From positions 2,902,501 to 2,966,500 of the forward strand of contig JAVTLE010000005.1 of NCBI GenBank assembly GCA_033439295.1: a stretch of DNA of 64,000 nucleotides, in the 5' to 3' direction. The translations under genes and the position numbers were made by a program. This DNA is from Deuterostichococcus epilithicus. Its lineage: Eukaryota > Chlorophyta > Trebouxiophyceae > Prasiolales > Stichococcaceae. Shown here piece after piece: positions 55,826-64,000 of this stretch; position 1 is the first letter of the stretch, and each line of letters begins with the position of its first letter. Below the pieces are notes generated by a model, which worked only from the letters and a program-made list of their open reading frames with translations, ran no database searches and was not told the origin of the DNA.

Positions 55826-58486
55826 ATGGCCCAGCACGGGGGACTGCTCCCGCAGACCTTCAACGGCAAGCTAGGCAGCGGCAAGTCGCGGCTGGGCCCC
55901 TACGCCAAGGGCTGGGTGCACTCGGGGTGCATCTGCCTCGTCGGCCTGCTGCTGCTGCGCGCGTTTGGCACCTCCTGGAAGACGCACAGCGCCGCGTCAT
56001 CGGCAACGGAGTCAGAGGCGGTCGCCAGGCGGGGCCTGCAGGATGCGCCAGCTGTCGAGCCGGTCCTGGTTTCCTACTCCTACTATGAGAAGGACCACAT
56101 CCAAAGGTCCAACATGGAGTTCTTCATGGCCGTGGGCATGGGGATGTTCAGCCAGCTGCCGGCGCCAGCGGCCACAGACTTCGTGATCGTCATCAGCGGC
56201 GGCAAGTGCACGCCGTGTAAGGCGCTCATGCCCATGCTGAAGCCGGTGCCTGACGCCGCGCTGCTACCGACAGTCACGGCTGCGTGGACGAAGGTGGGCA
56301 GCGAGCACGTCTCATCTTGCAGCGTTGATGCGGGTGCCCTGACGCGTCTCCAGTGCCCCTCGTCATGCGCGTAGGTTGCAGCTGTCATGCCAGCTGTCAT
56401 GCTTGCGAGCGCCGTCACATGCGCTGCATGCTGCAGCAGACTCCGTCGAGCGACAAGCGACAGGCGCCAGAGCTCCAGCCCACCGCAGGCGGGCCCCTCG
56501 CACAGCCGGACCTGCAGAGATGTGCCCTCTCCTGTCACACATCCAGCGTTCTGCCTTCAAACACAACTGGCGTGCCGCGCATTGCAGGCAGACGGCGGCC
56601 TGACCATCCTGCAGCGCAAGCAGAACGAGGGCATGGACATAGCAGCGCACAATATCACCCTGGACTGGGTGACAGACGCCGGGGCGCGCGCAAAGTACAA
56701 GCACTTCATATTCCTCAACTCCAGTGTCCGGGGGCCATTTGTGCCCAACTACCTGCCACGCGGCTGGCAGTGGACGCAGGCCTTCACCGCCCGCCTGTCC
56801 GAGACGGTCAAGGTGCACTCCTGACCTGAACCCTGTGCACAGCCCGTCAAATCATCCTCACATTCAACAACCCTGGCGGCTGTGCGCATTTTGTCCAGTG
56901 CTCTGACGGTGGTAGTCTGCACATGTGCGGTGCTGCGGAGCCAGGCGGAAGGGCAGGGTGCCGGCGCCAGCGCCGGCTGGCTGCCCAGGGAGAAGAGGGG
57001 AGGGGAGAGGCGGCTGGGAGCAGGGGACAGCCCACCAGGCTGTTCGCTGCAGCGGTCTAGAAGGTGCATGCAGCAGAGGCCATGGCCGCTCTCTCTGCCG
57101 ACACACAGACGCACCCGAGGGTGTCGCCACCGCCGGCGTGCGCACCCACGGGAGCGGGCTCCGCCAAATCATCGGCGCAGAGCCCGCCGACCCAGAGGTG
57201 GCGACCGCCGCTTGACCATCAACCTGCGTGCTGCCGCGCAGCTGGTGGCGTCGTCGTTGGTGTGCCTGCCAGCGGTTGACGCTGGCGGCGCGGGGCCCAA
57301 GGCGGAATCATGGGCCTTTGGCACCGACGCTGAGGGCCTGCGCATCTTGGTCGACGCCGGCGTCTTTGGCGTGCGCGCTTGCAAGCTGTGCAACGACGGT
57401 ATCGTGGTGCAGGTGCCGGCACGCTTCTCGCCTTGGATGCTGGGCGCTCCTGAAACTCCCTGCTGTGCCATCAGTGGACTGCCGCTGCTGTCTGGATTGC
57501 TGCTGCCGTCATGCTGAGTTTGTCTCACACGTCCAGCAGGACCTGAACCCGCAGCGGCAAGGCACATGGCGGAGGCTGGCAGTCATGTGCAATGTCCTCC
57601 GGAGGATATCACGCGTCGCACCATGGCCAATCTCCCCAAGGTCCTGCCTGCGCAACGATATGCATATCAACACGATGCGGCGCAGGGCGAGTACGGGCTG
57701 ACCAATGTGCTCATGAGCCACGGCTACAACATCGCCACACTCATGGCGCGCTACGCGCCGGTGCGCCTGCTGCCAGATGCTCGCAGCCCGAACCGCGACT
57801 TTCTCTGCCTGTGTTGTCACGACCAGCGTGCAGCCTCCGCAGCTGGGAGGTTGAGTACCGGGCTGTGGCGCATGGGCAGATCTGCATGTAGTAAGCTCAA
57901 AGCCGGGCGGGCGCATCGTCCCGAAATGTGAACACCCACATGCCGTCCAGACGCCAAACCATCCTGGCCTCCCCCTGCCGCAGGGCACCGACTGGCGAGA
58001 TGACAAGCACTGGGGCTGCAACGACTGCGTGCACCCGAGCCGCTCGGGGACATATGACAGCATCACCATGCACCCCTTCGAAACGGTGTTTGTCAAGTCG
58101 TCGTGGCACGTCGGCGAGCCTTTCACCAGCCACTACACCAAGTGGTTCATGGGCCACGCTCTCGGCCAGGTGGGCGGGCCTACCGGTATATTGGTCGACC
58201 CTGAAGGTCGCTGATCGCCGCATGCGCCACTGTTTTGGCAGGAAACTTCGTCGTCAGCACCCTCTCCACGCTGAGCCTGCTGCTCGGTCTGGTCGCGGCC
58301 TGATGGAGCAGATCACATCAGGAGTGGGTGATGCTGCCCCGCACCGTCAGCATGTGCTCATGCCTGCCTCTTGTGCCGCAGGACAACACGGCCGGGCAAT
58401 TCAATGAGCGGCTATATCGCTACGGCGTCAGCCTCAAAGCGCAGGAGCCGCGCGATGCCGAGTCGTGTTACCGCATACAGATCTGA
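55826..58486 (+). CDS. single-pass membrane glycosyltransferase-like protein
   Basis: The start MAQHGGLLPQTFNGKLGSGK (55826) is followed by one hydrophobic segment, SGCICLVGLLLLRAFG, at about residues 33-48. With a short basic N-terminus this suggests a type II, Golgi-style anchor. The lumenal part contains VLVSYSYYEKDHIQRSNMEF (to about 56254), then GLTILQRKQNEGMDIAAHNI and the striking HFIFLNSSVRGPFVPNY (56588-56812), LRILVDAGVFGVRACKL (about 57200-57411), GEYGLTNVLMSHGYNIATLM (57687-57760), and TDWRDDKHWGCNDCVHPSRS, HPFETVFVKSSWHVGEPF (57984-58169). The last exon is TAGQFNERLYRYGVSLKAQE to TGA at 58484-58486. FLNSSVRGPF together with the E(Y/L)GL...GY(N) and VFVK blocks recalls uncharacterised glycosyltransferase-like proteins of algae and bacteria. 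No classical DxD is obvious. Function is inferred only at that level. Confidence 0.7.
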
Positions 58487-58497
58487 TGCCCCGCGCC

Positions 58498-58640
58498 TCA
58501 GCAGCAGCAGCGGCGGCGGCGGCGTCAGCAGCAGCGGCGGCGGCGGCGTCAGCAGCAGCGACGGCGGCGCAAGCAGCGGCAACAGTGGTGGTGGCGTTAG
58601 CAGCAGCAGCAGCAGCAGCAGCAGCGGCGGCAGCGGTCGT
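58498..58640 (+). repeat. AGC/GGC trinucleotide repeat array
   Basis: Imperfect runs of AGC and GGC, including an uninterrupted (AGC)n run near 58603-58624, start just after the stop codon of the preceding gene. All frames stay open by composition alone (poly-Ser/Gly, Ala or Leu). It is most likely 3' UTR or spacer. Confidence 0.85.
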
Positions 58641-59979
58641 AGCACTGCGGCGGCTGCTGTGGCAACAGCAACAGCTGGCGTGGGGTTGGCAGATGTAGTG
58701 GCAGCGGCAGCGATGCCCGCAGTATGCACTTGGTCTTCGCGCTGCCGCCGTGGTGACCAGCCGCTCAGGCCGCAGCAGCAGCGGCTTCAGAGGAGGATGC
58801 AGGCGCGGCCTCTGCTGGTGCAAAGCGCTGGCGGGCGCCAGGTATCATTACCAGCAGCCAGCCACTGGCCCTGCTGGCGGGAGGGCAGGCGAGGCAGAGG
58901 GTGCGTCAGCCATACCTGTACACGCTGCTTGCCAGGCTGGCGCAGCAGCAGCTCCTGCCAGAGCCACCATAAATAGCAGCGCACCGCCAATTCACATGAG
59001 CTGTACAGCTGTACAACGGCAGGCAAATTTTGAACAGAGAAGTCCCAGCCATCGCACCCAGCAGTCCGTGGTCGGAGTGTCAGGGAAGGGTGATTTTCAG
59101 TTGCACCGCAGCTGTGGTGCAATGTGCAGGCTCCGGGTGACGAGCTGCTATCGTTGCTTTGCCCTTCCCGCAGCATGGAGTACAGCCGCGCTTCTGATGC
59201 CGGCCACTGGCCGAAGCCTGAAGGCGCAGCACTCTCTGGTCCAAGGGCTGATGTATGGTCCCGAATTTAGCTGGTCGTTCCAGCGAATTTGTCTCGAAGC
59301 CCCAAATGCGTATGGGTCCAGATGCGATGCAGTCGCTGCGAGTGCTGCGTCTGAGTGCTGGGCACTGTGAGCGGACAGGTCAAAAGGAAGTGGTACCTAC
59401 TCATAAGAAGCACGGCTTGACGTCAGTATGCCATGCAATGCATCACAGGACCCACATCGGCGGCAGCACAGCCGCCAGGTGGATGAGATGGCAGAGTCTA
59501 GAAACAGTTTTAGAAGCCTTTCGAATGTCGGCAAGTGTCAGATGCAGGGAAGAGCCATGCATCCTGTTCAAGATCCCAATGCGCATGCCGTATCTACGCC
59601 TCTAAGATGTAGGTGATGCGCACTACAAGCCTAGACAACAATTTTATGGTTGACGATTCCACTGACGAAGCTCGAACGAATACAATTGGACCTCAGGTCA
59701 CCTATAGGTAGGTACCCAAGTGGCTGCGACGTCTACTGCAATCCTGCTCTGCAACTGCCGCTCCGTGCTCTGCAGGTTTCGAATCCTGGTCTGCAGCATG
59801 ATGTAACCACCTCGCGCATAGGTGCGGTGGGCGATCTGCATGCCGCGAGCCCGCCGCAGCCGCTGCCCAGCCGCCTGCAGCCGGCCAGGCTCAGACACAG
59901 CGCGCCGAGCTGTGGCGATGCTCACCAGACCGTAGGACCACTCAGGATGGAGCGTCGCGGGTCTGGCCCCAGCTCCTTG
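58641..59979. other. spacer between two convergent genes
   Basis: About 1.3 kb with no recognised gene. A minus-strand open frame at 59698-59925 is Arg/Gln-rich and coiled-coil-like (GGYIMLQTRIRNLQSTERQL). It follows the stop codon of the next gene and has no start or splice context I could support. Confidence 0.3.
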
Positions 59980-62089
59980 TCAGAAGCGGATGACCGCGTT
60001 GAGCTGCGACAGGCCCAGCTCCAGACCATCTCCCTTACGCTGCACCTTCGCCTTGGCCTCACCCTGGGAGACAAGGGAACGCGTTGATAAGGCATAAACA
60101 CTGACGCTAACGCGCCAGCGGCGCACGCCACATTTGGCAAGCCCGGCATCCAGTGTTTGCGGCTTGCCGACAGCCTGCAGCCGCGGAGCATGGCATGCCA
60201 GCAGCCGTGTTCCAGCACTGCTCTCAGTATGCAGCGAGACCCCGCGACGCTGTCCCCGAGGCTGCCCCGCTTGCCACCTCCACGAAAGGGGTTCTGAGTG
60301 TTAGGCAGCGCCAAACCCCCTGCTACCGTGGCAAACGCTGTTGGTCGCAGCCATCCCCACTCTTCGACTTCGTTTGCTGTTCCATGTGATTGCATGCGTC
60401 ACCGAGCCTCAAGTATATTGCTGCAAACTACATGCTATGGACGACAGACTTTCAAATCATGTACCTTGGCAATGCCGTTGAACGGGTTGGTGAAGGCGCG
60501 GTCGCCAAAGGCCTTGACGCCAGTCAGTGGCTGCCGCAGCGCCAGCAGCGTGACAGCCGCCACGCCTACCAGCCAGTTGGGCTTCAGGTCGCCCACGTTG
60601 ATGTCAAAGTCGGGGCGGCCTGAGGGAAGCATCAGCCACGGCCATGTGAGCTGCCAGCTCGCTTGCCGCACCACCTGCCAGGTTTGCGACCAGCACAAAA
60701 GCACGCAGCAGCAGTTTGTGAAGCCTGCAGCCGCTACCTGTATATTGAAGCGGGCCCTGCGCAGACGCCAATCCGATGCAGGCACCTTGCACATGCAACC
60801 GTGCACCTCGCGCCGCTGCACTACACTTTTGGGGGACAAGGCCGGCACCGGCCGGCGCCGACGCCTGGGTGTCTGCTTGCAGCCCGAGCTCGTCGGCTTC
60901 TGTGGCCTGCAGGGGCAGCTGGGGCCGATCGAGTGCACCTGCGTAGGTGAGGCCGGCGGCGGTGTTGAGGGTGAACGACACCGGCATCTTGGCGCGGTCC
61001 AGACGCACAGCGAAGGACTTGACGAGCACCGCCCGCTGGTGCGTGATGCGCAGTGTGGCCCAGTCCACGTCCCTTGCCCGCAGCTGCGGCACCGGGCAGC
61101 AGACAGTGCCGTCACTTTGCGTCGTCAGGACGGCGGCGCCAGCAGCTGCAGCGCTGCGGCGGCGCGAGCAATTGATCGGGGCGCCAACACAAGCGCGCGG
61201 CGCGGAGCGGGTGCGTCTCGGCCGATGGGCTGCGCAGCCCGCTACCGCGCCGCTGCACGCGGCGCAAGGTCTGCACCCTGCCCGCCCGCCCACTTGCGCT
61301 GCAGCCCGCGGACGGCTGTGCCTGTGGCAGACTGCGCTCCACCGCCCCATAGCAGACCAACTCCAGCGCAGACTGAGCAGCGCGGCGCACAATCGCTGTA
61401 CACAACCAGGACTCTGCCCCGGAAAACCCTCGTTTTGTGTGGCGTCAATTGCGCAAGCGGTTCACGTCCTGGCTTGGGGGTTGCTCAAAAGATTCGAGGA
61501 CTCACCGGGTAGGAAAGGGCCGCGACCGGCTTGACGACAGGCCCCACAGGGTTGAGGTCCAGTCCCAAGTCCGCTGTCAGCCGCTCCTTGAGCTGGACGC
61601 GCGTGCGCAGCTTGAGCCACGTCTGGATGCCCGCCAGGCTGAGGTTGGGCACGTCCCAGCCCTCCACGCCGCCGCCGCTGGTGGTGCCGCTGCTGCTAGT
61701 TGTGAAGCCAGTGGCCGGCTTGGCGTTCTGCAGTAGCCACATGGACACATGGCGCCTCAGAAAGCTGGGGTATCATCACGCCTGAGCACGAGGATGCAGG
61801 CGAGCGCGACCCCGGCAGAGCGTCCAGAGAGGCGGCGTCCGCGGAGCCGATCTGTTGTCGACAGTGGTGGCACACCTGTCTGGAGAAGAGAGGCGCAGTA
61901 TACTTGCCGGCATGCTGCAGTTGACTGCTTTGCAATTGAGGAGACCATCAAATCTTCATGGCGCCTCACCAGGGCCGTGCGATCGATTGCATTCGTCAGC
62001 CCCTGGCTAACGCTGTCAGTCTCCCGCCGCACTGGGATGGGCTCCCGTGCAGACGCCAGTTCCTTGTCCAGCGCAGCGGTCGCAGCCAT
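59980..62089 (-). CDS. conserved-looking protein of unknown function
   Basis: Not recognised. The proposed start is MAATAALDKELASAREPIPV at 62089, continuing RRETDSVSQGLTNAIDRTAL to about 61946. Later exons are 61507-61727 (TSGGGVEGWDVPNLSLAGIQ, TWLKLRTRVQLKERLTADLG, PVGPVVKPVAALSYPV), about 60941-61130 (VLVKSFAVRLDRAKMPVSFT, LNTAAGLTYAG), about 60475-60620 (RPDFDINVGDLKPNWLVGVA, AVTLLALRQPLTGVKAFGDR) and 59980-60063 (GEAKAKVQRKGDGLELGLSQ, LNAVIRF, TGA). Alternating hydrophobic and polar segments and a C-terminal aromatic residue would suit a membrane-inserted or lipid-contacting beta protein, for instance of the chloroplast envelope. That is a guess from the pattern. Acceptors (GCAG) and donors (GTGAGT at 61506) support the exon calls. 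Confidence 0.6.
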
Positions 62090-63433
62090 GGCGCACCCTG
62101 CCGCATCGGCGGAAACACTTGAGGTCAAATACACAGCGGTGCAGAGCGAGGGCCTACGTAGAGCTCTGGGAGCAACAGGGAATGCGAGTGCAGCTGCGAC
62201 GCCCTTGTGCGTCGAAAACAGGATCTGCTAGTGCTCTGCTGATGCGCAAGAGGGTGGCGCGAGACATTTTCACACGTAACATCGCGGCTCGCGAGATACC
62301 ATGGCTTGCACAGAAAGCTCCCGGTTTCACATTTCGCAGCCGCAGATAGTATGATATTGAAGTAACAGCAGCAAGTCCTGTGGCTGCATAGATGGTATTT
62401 CAGCCGAGAGACGTGATTTCAGGCAGCTGGTCCGAAGCAGTCGTTCACCTGGAGAGCAGCCCCTGGAGATCCGCGGAAAGTCACAGGGTTAGGTTGCTGC
62501 TCCTGGATGTGCACACGGCGCGTGTGGAGGGGCAGGCGGGGTCGCAGGTGTGCTGACCAACAGTGCGCAGGTGTGCGGTGAGCTCAGCTGCCAGCTGAGC
62601 ATGCGCTGGCATCTGGCGGCAACATAGGCGGCACAAAAATTTCGGGCCTTCTGCTCTAGCTAACGGGTTTATTGATGAATGTGCGGTTACTATGTTGCCT
62701 CCACTGCATGCGCTTGCACAGATCGTCGTTTACACCTTCAAAATGAAACCGCTTGAAACCGCCTGAAACGCCGATGATGAGAAGACTGTAGCGTGAAGGA
62801 AGAGCACCCTGCCTGTCCTAACTATCACGAGCTGATCAGGTGCTGCTGCAGCAAGAGGAAATTGAGACCCCAAAACCATGTGCAAAAGAAGGGCATGCAA
62901 GACCCTGATGCTCGAACGGATGCAAATCACGTGCACGCACACACAAAAGCTCTCTAGTGTCCATTTCTCCACGAATGGCTGCTTCATGGGCCAGTGCCCC
63001 TCCGCCGTCGCAGTGCCGAAGGGATCTGTAATGAGAGGCGCCCCCGCCTGATCAAGTGTACGCCGCCGGCGCGGTGGCAGCCATTTGCAGCACTTCCCAG
63101 CTGCAAAGGCTGTCACATGACCTGGCTGCTGCCTTCCTGCGTCCGCAGAATAGAAGTCGACTGCGCCCCCAATGCGGTGGTGTCCTCTGCCCCCGGCAGC
63201 AGCAGCACGCCTGCAGCACATGCGTGCAGTAGCTATCAGCGGCATTCCTTGCCCAACCATCTGTCCAAAAAGGCGCACGAACTGTGAGGCCCCACAAACA
63301 GGTGCATGCTCAGAGACAAGCAGATGCCAAGACCGACGCTGGCTCTCATTCCTCCGCGGGCAGGCCATGCCCTCCAGTTGGTGTTCAGTAAAGTCCGGGG
63401 TTCAGGATCGCGTAGCTGCTCACCCATCGGCGG
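62090..63433. other. intergenic region with no recognised gene
   Basis: About 1.3 kb upstream of the unknown protein and downstream of the gene at the right edge, both leftward. The longest open frame (minus, 62730-63368) has no motif. The stretch should contain one promoter and one 3' UTR. Confidence 0.35.
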
Positions 63434-64000
63434 CTAGATGTAAGTCTCCGCTAAAGTGGCGCCGCTGCTGCGCCTCGCCAGCAGGGCCGCTGCCGCAGCA
63501 GCCCCGCTAGGGTGGTGCGGCGGTGAAACCGACACGCCAGCCATCTGAGGCAGCACGCCCAAGACAGAGACGCTGCTTTGCCTGTCGGTGGCACCGCCGT
63601 CGCTTACGGAGCTGCCGGTGCCGCCGCTGCCGCCGCTGTGGGCGCCGTGCGCATTCGACGTATGACCAGTCACCCGGCCGGAGAACGGGACATCCGCTTC
63701 CGACATGGAGACGTCGGGCGGGGCGACCGGCATGCTCACGGGCATGGGCGGCGGTGCGGCCTGCTGATCGCCTATGCTGCTGCCCACGGTTGCCGCCGCC
63801 ATGCTGGCGTCGCCGACAGAGAATGGCGCCTGTGAGGTGTCCGGGGCAGCCGCTGAGGCTGGCGGCGCTTGTTCAACATCCTGCTGCGGCTGCGCTTGGG
63901 GCTGCATCAGCTGCTGCATGCTCACCGGTGCTGCTGCCGCCTGCTGCTGCTGCTGCTGCTGCTGCTGTCCGACTTGCTGGTGTGGCTGCTGCTGCTGCGG
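63434..64000 (-). CDS. C-terminal part of a Gln/Ala/Ser-rich protein, cut by the window edge
   Basis: One frame is open from the window edge to a stop at 63434, about 188 codons. It starts with Gln runs (PQQQQPHQQVG, then nine Gln), then PVSMQQLMQPQAQPQQDVEQ, an acidic/Ser/Gly stretch (SGGSGGTGSSVSDGGATDRQ) and the end LLARRSSGATLAETYI. Such Gln-rich low complexity is common in transcriptional regulators, but no domain is visible. The protein's N-terminal part lies beyond 64000, so it may identify the gene. Confidence 0.5.
   Translation of the reverse strand, partial: PQQQQPHQQVGQQQQQQQQQAAAAPVSMQQLMQPQAQPQQDVEQAPPASAAAPDTSQAPFSVGDASMAAATVGSSIGDQQAAPPPMPVSMPVAPPDVSMSEADVPFSGRVTGHTSNAHGAHSGGSGGTGSSVSDGGATDRQSSVSVLGVLPQMAGVSVSPPHHPSGAAAAAALLARRSSGATLAETYI

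Noticed and set aside
58498-58640. Ser/Gly-rich coding extension of the glycosyltransferase-like gene
   Set aside because: A stop codon at 58484-58486 follows a natural C-terminus. The repeat is open in several frames only because of its composition.
59770-59800. tRNA-like T-arm (GGTTTCGAATCC)
   Set aside because: No matching acceptor stem, D arm or anticodon arm is found upstream, the loop has eight bases, and no B-box-spaced A-box is present. It is a chance match.
60298-61512. 404-codon plus-strand open frame
   Set aside because: It is antisense to exons of the minus-strand unknown gene, which show splice signals and natural composition. This frame is Arg/Ala/Pro-rich and has no motif.

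Overview
The window is eukaryotic nuclear DNA. It is GC-rich and gene-dense, and every recognisable gene is cut into short exons by spliceosomal introns with GT...(C/T)GCAG borders. Protein matches are to plant-type or general eukaryotic families: DRG1 most like the plant form, a plant-type prolyl 4-hydroxylase with a ShKT tail, a plant-type stand-alone DUF89 phosphatase, and a MAG2/RINT1 tether. Ala/Gly/Pro/Gln low complexity and CAG/GGC microsatellites are frequent. Together these point to a green alga (core Chlorophyta); the species cannot be named from the sequence. No rRNA, tRNA, CRISPR array or intact transposon was seen.

Layout, left to right. 249-3703 (-) DRG1 GTPase. 4482-6550 (+) SF3A2, a U2 snRNP protein. 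7182-18081 (+) telomerase reverse transcriptase, whose exons keep a consistent phase from the T motif to the stop except for one missing base just before catalytic motif A. 18082-20480 holds weak, unidentified exon candidates on both strands. 20481-24951 (+) a SET-MYND (SMYD-type) protein. 25390-34671 (-) exportin-7. 35274-38148 (+) prolyl 4-hydroxylase, whose 12 exons sum to exactly 358 codons. 39057-40533 (-) a myristoylatable calcineurin-B-homologous EF-hand protein. 41147-44001 (+) DUF89 damage-control phosphatase. 44551-47195 (-) an F-box/leucine-rich-repeat protein. 47842-54048 (-) RINT1/MAG2/Tip20 vesicle tether. 54189-55494 (-) METTL21-type methyltransferase. 55826-58486 (+) a single-pass membrane, glycosyltransferase-like protein. 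59980-62089 (-) an unidentified protein. 63434-64000 (-) the Gln/Ala-rich end of a gene that runs off the window.

The genes are ordinary housekeeping functions (splicing, translation-associated GTPase, nuclear transport, ER-Golgi traffic, wall protein modification, telomere synthesis) and do not form an operon or a joint pathway. Several pairs are divergent with 0.3-0.8 kb shared upstream regions.

The most unusual signal is structural. In at least four genes (exportin-7 at two exons, the CHP-like gene, the DUF89 gene, RINT1) the intron upstream of an exon contains one or more decayed copies of that exon's own 3' splice site and first 25-75 bases. Three introns use GC instead of GT donors. 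Telomere-like CCCTAAA motifs lie in two TERT introns. Intron coordinates were inferred by eye from homology, phase and splice consensus, so exon ends given as approximate may shift by a few codons.
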